From Mesotaenium endlicherianum (Eukaryota > Streptophyta > Zygnematophyceae > Zygnematales > Mesotaeniaceae), in the NCBI GenBank assembly GCA_009602735.1, contig WELA01010100.1, positions 152,740 through 216,739 of the forward strand: DNA of 64,000 nucleotides. The letters run 5' to 3'. The notes under the pieces are model-generated. The model was not told where the DNA came from and made no database searches. It saw nothing but the letters and a program-made list of their open reading frames with translations. The position numbers were made by a program, and so were the translations under genes. Of the stretch, positions 12,653 through 25,739 are shown piece by piece (position 1 is the stretch's first letter; each line of letters opens with the position of its first letter).

Positions 12653-15536
12653 TTACGCCTCTTCCTCAATTTTAGATGTGAAGGATGTTGACTTTGGCAC
12701 CCCAGAAGTGCCAGGCATGTCAATAGCCACCTCTCCAGAAACATGCCCACCCAAAATTGTCAAACCAGAATTTGGATTCTCTGGGATAACTGCGATGTGG
12801 GGCTGCAGCATAGAGGCCTGCCGGGAGGAGCTGCCTCCAGCTGCCAGAAGGTCCACGTCGATGTGCAGGGCGATTACGGCCTCCTCCAGCTCACACACCA
12901 CCGCACTCATGCTGGGCCTTTCTTGGGCCTGTTCATGCCCACACGAATTGAGAAGAAAAAATACATCACAAATCCGCAGGAACAACATTTTACAGTTCTT
13001 TTGATCTAGTGGTAAGTGTATTTCTGATTTTGTGCTTTTAATGCCCATTTATTAAAAATTGACCTTGCGTATATTGAATGTACGAATATACATCACAACT
13101 CTTGTGACACACTGGACATGTGCATATTCCAACGTATGAGACTGGGCTTGCGTGTGCGCGCTCGTATGTGCATACCTGGGGATGCACGCATGCGAGCGAG
13201 AGCCTGGCAAAAGCTTGCATGGACAGGACCAGCTCGGGCGATAGCGAGGCGAGCAGGCAAGGAGCAGCAATGGCGCGCACGTCTCCCGACTCCAGCTCGG
13301 CCAAAGCCTGCTCCTCCCTCCCCCAAGCCCCCCCCCCCGAAAAAAAAAAACCATCCCAAGCGCAAGCATACGCTTAGCAGAAAGAGTGTGGTGTCGGAAT
13401 GCGGCTGGGCCAGTAGCCTCTCCCAATGACACACATGTTGTCATTCTCCCCATCGTCGTAGAAGTTACCTGCTGTCCTTGCTCGTGCGCACCATGCATTG
13501 GTCTTGTTCTCTTCTGTTCAACGACAAAGTTGGCAAGCGCGACGGTGTGGTGTTCGAGGGGTGAGAGCACATGCAGGGAGCCGGGCCCAAGGGAGACACG
13601 TATGCTGGGGGGGTGTGCAGGGTGCGCACCCATTCCACAAGATTCTCCACATTCTCATCCATGAGGTCATTGTCGCTGTTCCTCGGGCAACTGATGGACG
13701 TGCTGGTCGTGCCGGCAGTGACAGCTGTCGCGCCCGCGGTGGTCTCGTGGTCGTCGTGGCGCCAGATGGGCTTGCGCCCTGTCAGCAGCTCCAGCAGCAC
13801 CACCCCGAAGCTGTACACGTCCGTCTTATCTGTCAGCTGAAGATTCCTGTAGTACATGGGATCCATGTAGCCTGCGCCACCCCCACCCCCACCCCCACCC
13901 CCACCNNNNNNNNNNNNNNNNNNNNNNNNNNNNNNNNNNNNNNNNNNNNNNNNNNNNNNNNNNNNNNNNNNNNNNNNNNNNNNNNNNNNNNNNNNNNNNN
14001 NNNNNNNNNNNNNNNNNNNNNNNNNNNNNNNNNNNNNNNNNNNNNNNNNNNNNNNNNNNNNNNNNNNNNNNNNNNNNNNNNNNNNNNNNNNNNNNNNNNN
14101 GGGCCTTGTTGAGAGTTGGGTCCATGTCCACATCAAACACTTGCTAACGAAACTCACCTCAGGTGCCCTGAAGCAGCCAGACAAAGCGAATGGGCGGGTA
14201 GGGAGGGGGTGGGAGGGGGGTGTACATACCCAGGGTGCCCTTGACTTGAGTCATGGTGGCCAGGCTTTGGGCTGCTGCCGGCCGCATCTCTCCTTTTCCC
14301 AGCTTGGACAGCCCGAAATCAGCCACCTGGGAAACATACGCGGCCATTAGCTCAGCCATGCTATTGCACTTCTCCCCGACTCTCTTTTGACTCTGCTTCC
14401 AACAGCAAAAGAAACTATGTACCTCGGCCACCTCTTAGTGACGAGGGGAAATGATGGAGGTAGGGGGCAGGGAGGGGGGAGGGGAAGGGGGGTCAGGGGC
14501 GGACGTAGAGGGGGGGGGCAGGTTTGAAAAGGGTTTCTCCCTGCAAAGAGAGGGCAAAGGTGTGAAGGACTTGAGGGAATTGAAGTGTAAGGTCACGCGA
14601 GTATCAAGCGTACCCCAGACTGCAGGGCTGTAAAAGCTGCTGGAGGGTTGAGGGTTTGCCACTCACCTTGGCATTCAGGTCGTCTGTGAGGAGAATGTTG
14701 GACGTCTTTATATCCCTGCTCAACAGAGATGAGGACATCACGAAACGTTACTCCCCGTGTCAGTCTAGGGGGTGGCAGCATTCCCAGCCTCCAGAATGGT
14801 GATTGTCAGATTTGCATCAATTTTCAGAAAAGAAGAAGCAAGAGAGGAAGAGTGTCTCCACTCCACAAGCTCTAGCGCTTCACTAAAAGGGCCGTCTTCC
14901 TTGCTCTTTGCCAGCACTCATACGCCTGCCACTTGTCCAATCCCAACACTCGCAGCACAATTGTGACCCAGCCACTTTCAGAAATCGTCGAGACCAAAAA
15001 GTGGCAAGATGGAAAAACGACCCACCGGTGAATGACAGGTGGCGTTGCCCCGCAGTGAAGGTATTCCAGGCCGCGGGCGGCGCCGAGCGCCACTCGCAGG
15101 CGGTCTGTCCAGCCCATATCCCCGGCCCTGTCCTTCCCTGCCATCCCATCTCGCCCCAGGAGCTTGCTCGCATGAGTGCAGGCTGCACGCATGCCACGTC
15201 GTTCGATCCAGATTCTACGCCCCCGCGACACACCCATGAATGCAAGTGGATGCTTCGCTACCCGCTCTCAAAAATTGACAAAAGGTGCAAAACTTAGGAA
15301 AGTCCAGATTTATGCTCAGCGCTTGCGGCTGCTGCCGCTTCAGAGGCAAGACGGGCTGAGAACTTTCTTTTGTCCTTCACACCGTCCATGCTGCAGCCAC
15401 TGTCCCCTGATTGTGGCGTCAGCCGGTACTGCTGACTCGAGTGCTCTCGCGTTGAAGCAACCGTCGGTCTCACTCTCACAGTACCAGAAGTCCCTCGTGC
15501 GAGTCGGCTCAGCCACGGCTGATGCATCAGAGCTGG

Positions 15537-15604
<68 letters not shown>

Positions 15605-16455
15605 NAGGGAGGGAGGGAGGGAGGGAGGGAGAGAGAGAGAGAGAGACAACAGTAGCAGCAGCAGCCGCCAGGGGGTGCGGAAGAGACGCACCGAAGAGCA
15701 CGCTGTGCAAGGTGCCAGCTGGCACGTACTCGTACACGAGCATGGGCTGCTGCGCCTCGATGCAGAAGCCCAGAAGGTTCACCAGATGCTTGTGGTGCAG
15801 CCTCGTCAATATCTCCACCTGCTCTCGCCCCCCCACTCCCCACCAAGCCCTCACACACACTTGTGAGTTGAGCCCCCACTTTCGCCCTCACCCTCACCAG
15901 CTCACCCTTACCCGGCACTCAGGCGCGTGAGCCCCCACGGGCCATCGCAGAGCCAGGCAGAGCATTCTGTACGGGACTCGATGGTGCACATGCATGCTTT
16001 TGCGATACCTTTTGCTTATTTTTCTTTCATCGCAGCTTCTCACCAAGAGTGCCAAGTGGCAAGGTGCTCTCGACTCCTCCTGGCCCCTGGGTCCCCATAA
16101 TCGAGTCCGGCTGAACCGGTGAGCGCGTACTTGCGCAGAAAAGGCACGGTGAGATACTGTCCTGAATCGACCGAAAGAGCACTCCCTGAACCCGGAGCTT
16201 CATGCCTTGCAGCTGCGCCGCACCTCCAGCAAGCTTCCGACTCTCGCTTTCCCGCACTAGCTGGCATGCACGCACATGTCTACGTCGATCGAGGGAAGGA
16301 GAGAGGGGTCAGGATGCAGGGGCAGGCAGGCTGGCGGGCGGGCGGCGGACCTCGGTGAGGAACTCGCGCTCGCCCTGCTGCGAGTCCAGGCTCAGCCGCT
16401 TCACCGCCACCATGTGCCCGCTCTGCATCCTGCCCCTGCTCCCCCTCACACCCCC

Positions 16456-16486
<31 letters not shown>

Positions 16487-18559
16487 CCTTTGAGGAGTCA
16501 GTCTTTGGGGTGTTACTCTGGTGAGTAATCACAGGCCAGCATCATCCATGTTCCAAGGAGCTCATATGCAACACATGCGCTCTCACCAAGGGTGTCAATG
16601 GTCATGCAAGGAGAGTACTTGGGGAACGCGGTGGCTCTGACGCCAGAAGCTCTATCATGCCTGCTTCCTTGCACGTGATTCCGCAGCACGCCTTACAGAG
16701 AGGCACGTACACAGCCAGCAGCCAGGCAGGCGGCGGCAGGCAGTGGCAGGCAGCGGCAGGCACCGGCAGGCAATGGGAGGTGGCGGCTGGGGCCACCGAT
16801 CAACTCAGAGCCAACAGGTGGGAGTTGCCCCCTGCCTATCGGCCTACCTGTACACGATGCCGAAGCCGCCTTTGCCGAGAACGTTGCTCTCGGCGAAGTT
16901 GTCGGTGGCGGCGCTGAGCTCCTCCAGGGAGTAGGCGCGCGTCTTGCGCCTGTCGCTGGTGCGCTGCCCGTCGCTGCCGGCCTCGCTGGCGGCCGCAGCT
17001 CGGAGGCCCCGCATGCGGCCCGTCCACACCTGCGGGGCCGCCCCCGCTTCTGCCCCCCCGGCCTTCTTCTTCCCCCCTGCACCACGCCGCTCCCCCCTCC
17101 CTTCTGCGCCATCAGGCTCACCGTGGAGACACAAACGGCAGTGACCCGTCCAAGCCTGCGTTGTCGTGAGGAAATGAGAACGATGCGACTTTCTGCACGG
17201 GGCACGTCTTAGCGTCCAACGGCTGTTCTGTGATCTGGATGGGCGCGAGCAAGCCCCAGTGGGCGTGCATGCCACAAGCAAGCACGCACAGACATCTGTA
17301 CCAGCGCGTGCAGGCGCCATTCAGCCCCCACATGTCACAAGCACAAAAACCAGACGCCATCGCCCCAGAAGGCTGGAGTGACGGCCTGGGTCCTGCGGTG
17401 ATGCCACCTCGCGCTCCCGTGCTTGACACCACAGCGATCATGGAGTTGGCTCATCGGTAAGAGACGAGGGGTCAGGTGCGGACCTTTCCCGGGCTGGCCC
17501 AGCAGCAGGTCCAGAAGCTCCTTTGGGCGCTCCTTGTCGTGCGCGCCGCCGCTGCCGCTCCGCAGGCAGAGGACGGCCACTGCCGCGCCGACGGCGGAGG
17601 CCGTGAGCACCAGCGCCAGCACGGCGCCCAGAGCAGCGCCCTGCAGGACCTTGCTCGCCATGTGGCGCAGCGGCAGCGGCATGTATTGCGGCGCGGGGGG
17701 CGACGACGTCTGCACCAGCCTGTCCGCGGCCGTGCTGGCGGGAAGGACACGCAGAATTTCGATGGCGCTCACTGTTGGCGTCGGGATCTCGGCGCTTGCG
17801 GACGCCCCGATGCTCACCTGCGGCGGGGACACGTGGCAGCGAGCGCCGAGGGCGGAGACAGGCGCACTTGAGCGGCGGGCGAGAGGACGTGTGCGCGGGG
17901 ATTATCTGGGGACCTGCTTGTTGCCGGCGGATCGATCCTGCCTAGCTTCTTCTGTCTCCCCCTAGTAGTGCCCCCTTGCATTGCAACGTGTGTGACGAGG
18001 GCACCTGTGTGCGTGGGAATGTTCAGAGAGGATTCTGCGGGAAGGAGAGGAGAGGCCGTCGCACAATTCAAGAAGTTACTGAGAAGTGGAGTGCTCCTGA
18101 CGGAGCCCTTCCGCGGTGGCCGGGCGTCCCAGCTTCATCGTGTAAGGGTGGGCTATGGAGCCCAACCAGGAGAGATTAATAGAAAATCAAATCAAATTAA
18201 ATTATACCGATGAAGTACATTGAAAATGAGAAAAAAGAAAATGGTGATTCATCACTGGAGCTCGTCCAACTCCCTGAATGGGGGGGCCTGGGCGGGCACG
18301 GGGCACATGAAAGGGACGGAAGTAGTACCGTGAGAGTGGAGGAAGCAGACTCCGCCACGTCGTAAGTTTGCACGAGGGCGCTCTTGGCGCCGACGCGGGC
18401 AAAGATGTCCACGCTGCCGGGCTGTGCCTGCGCATTGAGCGAGACCGTGAGCAGGCGCTGCCCTGCTGCCGACGCTTGAAACTCCACAAAGTGGAGCTTC
18501 ACCGTGTAGGCCGCGTTTGCTGTCACGTTGAAGCTGGTACGCCCCCCCCCGCCTCTCGC

Positions 18560-18601
<42 letters not shown>

Positions 18602-21007
18602 AACGTGCAAGCGCATGCATGCAGGTTGCTAGTACTCTGTCAGGGAAAGGAAGCTGGTACCCTGTCGATACTAGGAAACGGCGGGCGGGAGGAGGAGGGG
18701 TGGCTATCCCCAAGTGAGCTTGTGGGTAGCAGCAACGCGTCTCTGCATGGCACTAGTGCCACGTCACAACAACACCTGACGACTATATTGATCATGACGA
18801 CTCTACATGCAACAAGAAGAGCATGGAAGAGCGTCCGGAGCGGGCATGCCACGGCAGGCCACGCGGCGCACATGAGCAGCAGGAGGGTGCAGGATGCCCT
18901 CTTGCTGCTTGCGTGCTCCAAGCTCTGCTTGTGCCAGCTGCCGTCTAGATCGCCACGTCAGCTCCCGTCATCCAGTTGTCCCCAAAAGCGCATCTCTGCA
19001 CTCCCTGCCTCTCTGTGCTTGAGAGCAGCTCCGCATGCAGCCAGGCCCAAGGAGGGTCACGCAACCCACGAGCTTCACAAACTTTGCGAAAAAAAGAAGT
19101 TTGTCATTGGCACTGATGCTACAGCTGTGCGGTGTTGAGATTAGGATGTGGGGGCGCGCACCTGTACGTCAGGTTGCTGGGAGTGGCAGCGTTGGCTGGA
19201 GGGGCGCCCACGTGCACGGTGGCATACACCTGCAGGGGCACCAGCATGGGGCTGGCGTCTGCTCCCGCCACCGTGTGCTGCACACCCCCCTCACCCACCC
19301 ACCCACCCACCCATCCACCACTCTAATTGCTCCACGTGAGATGGTCGGAAACTGTCCCCCTTTTGGTGGCTCTCTCAGGTCTTCTTCTGCATTTTTTTTG
19401 AGAACTTATGGAGTATGTTGACCAAATGCCTGGTCGTGGAACATTGCACTTAGGCTGGAATCACGCACTTGGGTTGAGTGAGCAGCTGAGCAGCAGCAGC
19501 AGCAGCAGCAGAGGCCCAACCCACTATAGCAGCTTGCAACCCAAGAGCGATATAGTCTTTTATTGCGAGAGTGGCAAGAGGTGGAGCGCACAGAGCATCA
19601 GTGCGCAACACTGCGGAAGGGGAAAAACACAGCGGCGCAAAGGAGGGAGAAAGCGCCGCCACATACAGGCCTAGCGGTGGAGTTGACGTTCAAAACTCCC
19701 ACAGCGTCGCTGGCAGCACTCACGTACGCCGTCCCCGTCTCCCACTCCCTGCCCACCTCGTCGGGCCCGTACAGCGCGCCAGCCCCGCAGCTGATCCTGC
19801 GCTCCGTCACCAGCCCGTAAGCTGCTGACTCAGCGCTGATGCTGTAAAGCTCAGCGGCGGGGATGACCTGGATGCCGTTGATGATGGGATCCCCCACAGG
19901 CCCTCTGGCAAAGGTGACCTGGAACCCGCCCACGCCAGATGGCGGCACGTAGAGCTCCGCGACGACGGCCGTGGAGGGGGTGGGCAGCTGGAAGCTTCTG
20001 AGAACGAGCACGCCATCGAGGTACACGTCGAATATGCGTGCACTGGGCGCCAGGAACAGGATCTCGGCGAAGTGGAGGCGTACCAGGTAGCTGCTCGCCG
20101 CAGGGGCACTATTCTGCACGACCCGCCGTGAATGCATCCAGTCCAAACTCAACCACGCGGCCCACGACACGCGACACGCGACAGGCGACACGCGGCACAC
20201 GACACACGACATGCAACACGCGACACGCGACACGTGGCGCTTTATTTCAGTGCACCAATTTAGTTCCAGAGTCCGAGTCTGAGCGTGTTGCGTGAGCAGC
20301 TTTGACGTGGCTTTGAGCATCTTCATGTGAGGGGTCGGGTGGGCCAGGATATGCTGCACCTTGCCTTTGATCACACATGCATAGGTACAAGGGACATACC
20401 GGAATGAAGTAAGAGTTAATGGGACCATCGTGGCCGCCAAAACTCCGCAGCGTTTGGTATATGCTTGCTGCTAAAGATGTGTTCAATTGAACTACCCCCC
20501 ATACTGGAGCACTTGTATTGTAGGCGATGCCTGACGAGTACCCTGTGTCAGCGTTCCAGGTTACGCTTCCCACCATCAGCTGTCCGCCTCCGCAGTTCAC
20601 CCCCACGCCTGTATGAGAAAATACCAGCAGGTCACTTGTCACTCACCTTGTGGATTTGCGGATCGATCTGCGCCAGGGTATGCTTTTTCACATCATTGGT
20701 AGGGATGTTGCGGTCATGGACTAATTAGCCACCAAAAGTGCAGGTGTCGCCTCATGTTGGGGAAATAAGGCTGACATGGAATCATAACGTACTTTATGGT
20801 TCTGAGCTTACTTCAACTGCGATGATAGGCATTTGAAAACCAGATAGATACAAGCAGGCGGGCGTGTAGAGATGAGATTGCACAGCTTAGGGCACAGTAC
20901 TCGCCTGACTTAAGCTGCGCTTTGACAGACGTAAGTGATATCAATAATATAGCCGCGGTCCACCTCGCAAAGCTCAAAGACTTCCCCATACCTCCAAAGC
21001 CTCGCAT
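12653..21007 (-). CDS. Malectin-like domain receptor-like Ser/Thr kinase, 15 exons, 902 aa
   Basis: A cell-surface receptor kinase that probably binds a wall carbohydrate or peptide. Minus-strand exons: 21007-20905, 20608-20400, 20113-19667, 19229-19162, 18533-18329, 17817-17484, 17076-16848, 16429-16351, 15818-15692, 15137-15026, 14715-14667, 14326-14230, 13871-13630, 13307-13176, 12928-12653; 2709 bases in one frame. Residues 1-31 look like a signal peptide. The ectodomain is malectin-like ([31 protein letters not shown]) with no LRRs. A membrane helix lies near 401-429. The kinase has GKGGFG, Lys542 (VAVK), HRDIK at 637-641 and DFG at 657-659. The APE-motif Glu is Met692 (GYMDPMYY). Intron 1 appears to use a GC donor. 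The architecture resembles the CrRLK1L (FERONIA/THESEUS) group. The exon 7 start could be 17076 or a few codons later. Confidence 0.85.
13906..14100. other. Assembly gap (195 N)
   Basis: A run of N falls inside the kinase intron between the exon ending at 14230 and the exon starting at 13871. It is preceded by a CCCCCA repeat. The kinase phase is preserved across the gap, so no exon need be missing. Confidence 0.98.
15540..15647. repeat. (GA)n/(GGGA)n microsatellite with one N
   Basis: A long AG run is broken by a single N at 15605, followed by AGGG units and more AG. It lies in the intron just downstream (on the minus strand) of the kinase exon ending at 15692. Its length is probably not reliable. 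Confidence 0.95.
18561..18603. repeat. (CA)n microsatellite next to a kinase acceptor
   Basis: A CA run on + is a TG run on the coding strand, ending about 28 bases before the acceptor of the exon that starts at 18533. Confidence 0.95.
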
Positions 21008-23481
21008 TCAGCGGGTATAATCACATATATTAAGAAATAGCTAATATAGCGATCTTAGTATTGAGCTTGATACGCAGAGCTCACACACTTTTTTGCCAGC
21101 AAAGGTACTACGCAAACATATGATCACCAGCTTTGCTTCGTCAGCTAGATATGTTGGCCTCAGTGATCATCCCAAATTTTCAGAAAAACAGCAGAGACAG
21201 TGAGCTTAAAAATGGAAAAAGCAGATTCAGAGCTTTCATTTCTTGCAGGTAGATGGTCACAAAGAGCAAGAAAGTTCCATCTGCAGCATAAATCAGTAGA
21301 GTTAGTCTGCATTCTCAACGATTTTTTAGCTGGTCTCTGCGTATATATATTTTGCCTCGAAGGGGTCAAAGACGGGAGGACAGCAGCCCATTTGGCTTCC
21401 AAGAAGAGTATTGGAGTCCGAGAAGGTGTAACGATCTGCTCGCAACTGAGTTCCACAAACAGGGCGCATCTAGCCTATACTTATACAGGTGATTGGGCTG
21501 ACGCATTTCAGTCGTCAGTTGGTTATATGCTGGTTACATGAGATGAGGGTTCCCCGCTTGAGAGGGGGGGGTGAAAACTAGGTACAACCTAGTACAACGT
21601 ACAATTGCCAATATCAGTTGCCTAAACGCAACCCTTGCTGTTTATGTCGAGCCCTAACGGGTCGGAGGCTCGGAGCCCTTTCCTGCATGCAACATGTGTG
21701 ACCACTGGTGACCACCCTCAATTTTGGCGATGGGTCAAGTGCGGGTCAAGTGCAGGCTGACCCCCCATAATTAACTGTCTCGATGTCGGTCCTGTCCAAC
21801 ATCCCCCTGGGGCCTACACCCTGCTACACCGCAACCCATGCTGCTAATTTGGCTCGGAATTCTTGGGCCAAAGGAGCGAAGATTCCATTTAGACCCTTGG
21901 ACATTTATTCACCCAAAAGTTCTGTCCATTCGCGTGTCTTCGGCCTTGTTTCTCCGAACACTTCTATGCATATGCATTAAGAGCAGTCTGAAGTTTTGAT
22001 GTCTAAACCTTCGATGACAATGACATCATTTTTCTGACGCAAGCGCTTTGTCGTCGTGAACTTGGAGAAACCTTGTGAGCTCCGAAGCTGTCCGAAGGTG
22101 CACATGTTCAATACAAACGCAAATTGCTTCGTGTCTTTCAAAATCCTCCACCGACAGGCACCGACTCGCCGTGGTCAGTAAATATTTCGGAAACGGGTAG
22201 GTCGTTGCCCTAAATGCTTGCCAGCCTCACCATCTTGTAGGCCGACCGTCTCCCTTTCTGTCGCTCAGAGGTCTCACACAGCGAAGCGCAGCGCTTGTGG
22301 CTGTCGCGACTACTATCCGTTTGACGGTGCCGCACGCGCAGCGCAAGCTACGGCCACCCAGGTACGGAAAGTCAACGTTGACTCACCGACCACTTGACTG
22401 ATTTCGTCGCAGTCAACGGTTATGTCAGCATCAAGACCACTGGCAAGGGGTCAATGTCAATGTGCCCCACACCCAAGAATGGGGGAGGTTTTGACAGCAT
22501 AGACAGCCGTGAGACTAGAAGCTGGGGATCGGTGATGAGCCGCCCAGCAGGTACCAAGTCCAGTACTGTGTGACTGGCAGATTAAGCCAGGTCATGGCCG
22601 CAATGCCAACATAAATTACGGCCGCCCGAGTGGGAATCTTGAGCAAGTGGCATTTGCTTGTACACACCGTGCAGGAGCTCTTAGCCACGAGCCAATTAGG
22701 CGTGACTGCCAGCTGAGAAGCTAAGGAGCCACGCGCGACAGTCACGAGGTGTGCATGCATGCGGAGTGACTACGAGTTTGAGTTGAGCATGGCTAGGCAT
22801 AAGCGACATGCAGCTAAGCTTTGTGACTAAGCATGGCATTCTCGAAAGATGACGCTGTGTGGTGCCTGCGAAAGGCACAAATCTTGCCTGAGACATGTCA
22901 TTCACTCTCACGCACTTTTGCCAAGAAGCAGAAGGAAGGAGAAGAAGGGCGCGAAGAAGAAAAAGGAGTTCCCAAGGCCATTGGAGGGCCGAGGCCCCAC
23001 GCTTCTGCCAACGCTGAAGATTCTTCTCAGTGTATCATAGATAAGTTAGGATTGTAGGAGTTCCCAAGAGGGAATCTCACTGTTGACAGCAGGAGGACTG
23101 CAGAATACAATCTGCTAGGAGATTAGCACAGATTCGGCCGAACGTCACAAGTGTGTGTGAAGCAGCCTTAAAATGGTGAGTTGTGTGTTAGTTTCGAGGT
23201 ACTCAGAAGTCGCATTCGCATCTCGAAGAGAGAGAGTAGTATTGACAGATAAAGCTCTCAGTGAAGAACTGAGTGAGCCCAGCCTGGCAGTGAAGAGCTG
23301 TTAAGACGCGGAGTTAAGTGAAGAGCTTGACCCAGGCCAGCATAGACGTGTAGTTTCAGAGTTTTGTAAGCTGTGACTTGTGAAAGTTAAGCGGAAGCCT
23401 GAAGGGCGATGTTCTCTGAACCTGACGTTGTATGTCAAGCTGCTTAGAGTGTGATTTCTGCAAACCACAATTTGCTCACCT
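21008..23481. other. Spacer between kinase gene and Ty3 element
   Basis: This holds the presumed kinase promoter and then the unresolved 5' end of the 23.5-32.4 kb retroelement. I compared it by eye with the region after the element's polypurine-like tract and found no matching LTR. Only short ORFs with no recognisable domain occur. The left edge of the element therefore cannot be placed. Confidence 0.45.
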
Positions 23482-23874
23482 ATGAACTCAAGAACCTTAA
23501 GGCATAAAGCCTATGTGGAAGTAAGAGACTTCCGTCCTACTTCTGAGAACCTCGGTTCTGTGGTTCAGGTGAATAGAAATTCCCAAGCAAATTGGGGATT
23601 GAGGCCTGTGAGGGCCGCCGGTGCTCAACCTGGAAGGGGACCCGGAGAAATCCAACTGTACATGCGGTTGAGGAGTGGAAGACTCTACTACCCTGTGGAG
23701 CCTGCGGAAGGTTCTGATTCAAGCCAGAGTCCACGAGGAAGTGAGACATCTGAGTGCACGGATAACCTGTGGAGTGAGCAACCGTCGGGAGACGAGTCTC
23801 GCCATACTGCCATGAACGGTGAGAATTCGTATAACGAGTGAGCCTTTGTACCCAATTTAAGCAGAGAGCACAAC

Positions 23875-25230
23875 GTGTGGGGAAAAGATAGTGAGTCTTG
23901 GTCACCATTCGAAATGACTGGTGATGATAAGGATGAAAATCCTAAGTCCAAGCTGTCTACAAAGTGTTTTAGTGGACGAACCGGTGTAAATAGTCTCACT
24001 TTTGAAGAGTTTGATGAGATCTATTGGGCTGACTTCTTTGAGAGAATCCAAAAGGATTCTTCTTACACTCAGTCAGTCGCTTTTATAAACTTGGTTCAGT
24101 ACTTGAACAAGGATGCCTTGTTGCTTTATCGCCAATTCCGGAAGGATGAGAACCTTACCCAGGAATGGGCGTTTGACGAGCAAAAGAAGGCGAGGGATTT
24201 AAAAATCCAGAAAGAGGTTGCGAAAGCCCGCCTGCCCGCTTTGTCATCAGGAAGAGCGAAACCTGCTGCACCTATTGAGAGCGTAGACTTAGCTGCACTA
24301 ACACAAAAATAACAGATGCCATGAAGAAACTCACTGAGGGTCAGCAGCGAGCGGCTGCTCGAGATGATGATGCTGGGTCTGTCGCAGAATTGCGTAAAGT
24401 GTGTGCAGAATTGTCTGAAAAGATTGCTAATGCTCAGGAACAAGTAACACGCAGGGCTGCACCTTTACCGGGCAGCATGGTGATAGTGCCACCACGGAAA
24501 CAAGCCATGCGCAAGCATTGGCTAGTTGCCGTAGGGATATGGAGGCTGGGGATGACCAGTTAGACTCTGAGCACTGTTTGCGTCGTTTCTTTAAGTTGCT
24601 TGAAGCAAAATTCCCAGAGGATCGCAGTCTTAAGGTGCATCGTTATGTGCATTTTGTCCGTCACAAGAACGAGACAGTGATGGAGGTCAAATCCAGATTG
24701 GTAGACTTTGCCAAGAAGGCAGGAATCTATGAGCCTAGGATTGTGGCTAACAAATTCTTATTGTGTCTGGGTAAGGACACAGATCGGGAGGTCAGGCCGC
24801 ACCTATCTGCAAAACGCGGAATCGACTAGAACATTGACGAGGCTACTGAAATAGCACGCAATGTCGAGGAAGGTAAAGTTTGGTACAAGGAGGCGTCCAG
24901 GACGCTTATGGCTCCTGAGAGAAGGGAGGAATCCTTCCAGCCTAAGGCCAATAGCTCTAATTTTCAATTTAAAAGGAAGAGCAGGTCTTTCAATAGGTTT
25001 GCTAAGCACGCCAACACTGCTGAGACAGCAGAGGGCTGTTGGAATTGCGGGAAATCAGGACATTTGAAGAGAGCTTGTCCGTACCCGGATGCTAAGCAAT
25101 TGTCTGCTAGCAAGGCGCAGGTATGCGCACATTGCAGCAAAAAGGGACACTTAGAAGATGAGTGTTGGTCTAAGAACCCAAATCTGAAGCCACCATGGGC
25201 TAATGCTGCCACGAAAGAGGCAGATAAGGG
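23875..25230 (+). pseudogene. Gag region of the Ty3-DNMT element, with two zinc knuckles
   Basis: Gag would form the retroelement particle and bind its RNA. An N-terminal, capsid-like part occupies 23875-24830 in three frames broken by stops and at least one frameshift (near 24520). The basic C-terminal part from 24908 carries two CCHC knuckles: CWNCGKSGHLKRAC at about 25037-25080 and CAHCSKKGHLEDEC at about 25126-25170. Double knuckles are usual in Gag. A small ORF at 23482-23841 precedes it and may be the original N-terminus. In its present state it cannot make one continuous Gag protein. Confidence 0.75.
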
Positions 25231-25739
25231 TAAGAAAAAGGAAAAAGATAACTCTGGTAACCGAAAGGGTAACCAGAAGTATGATGCTATGAGTGCAGTG
25301 ATTGCAGAGTTGAAAGCTCAATTTGCAAGACTAAATGTGCCTAATGTCTATTATGATGCAGATGTGGCCGAAAAGACCGTCTGTAAAGGCGAGGAGCTGA
25401 CGCCTGAGAAGGCCGTGGCTGCAACGGCTGCGGAGCGCGCAGATCATGACTGTCTGGTTCCAAGGAATGCTGGGAAGCTTCCTCAGACCTTCCGGATCAC
25501 TCTCGATGAAAACGAGATTGCGCAGCTACGACAAGCCAAGCCTGGGCCACGCAAGACATTTAGTTTTTCGCTGGAAAAGCTGAGGGCTCTGGTGGAACAC
25601 CGGATTCAGCACATTCCTTGCCTTTCACTCGCTGATCTGCGTCTTACGTATCCTTTCACGATTGAAGAAGCCGGACGGCAGCTGGACATAGCTGAGGAAG
25701 GCGCAAACAACGCTTCGCTGCCTACTAATTTCAGCACTG

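Noticed and set aside
14101-14142. Minus-strand fragment [13 protein letters not shown], which looks like a kinase C-lobe piece, next to the N gap
   Set aside because: It lies between two kinase exons that join in phase without it, and the expected C-lobe segment is found at 13307-13176. It is probably chance or a fragment hidden by the gap, not an exon of this gene.
15294-15918. Ser/Leu and Arg/Glu repeat ORFs across the GA tract
   Set aside because: Microsatellite artefacts crossing an N. Only the kinase exon 15818-15692 within this span is real.
22833-23057. 74-aa ORF upstream of gag
   Set aside because: Lys/Glu-rich, short and with no domain. It probably lies in the lost LTR or leader region.
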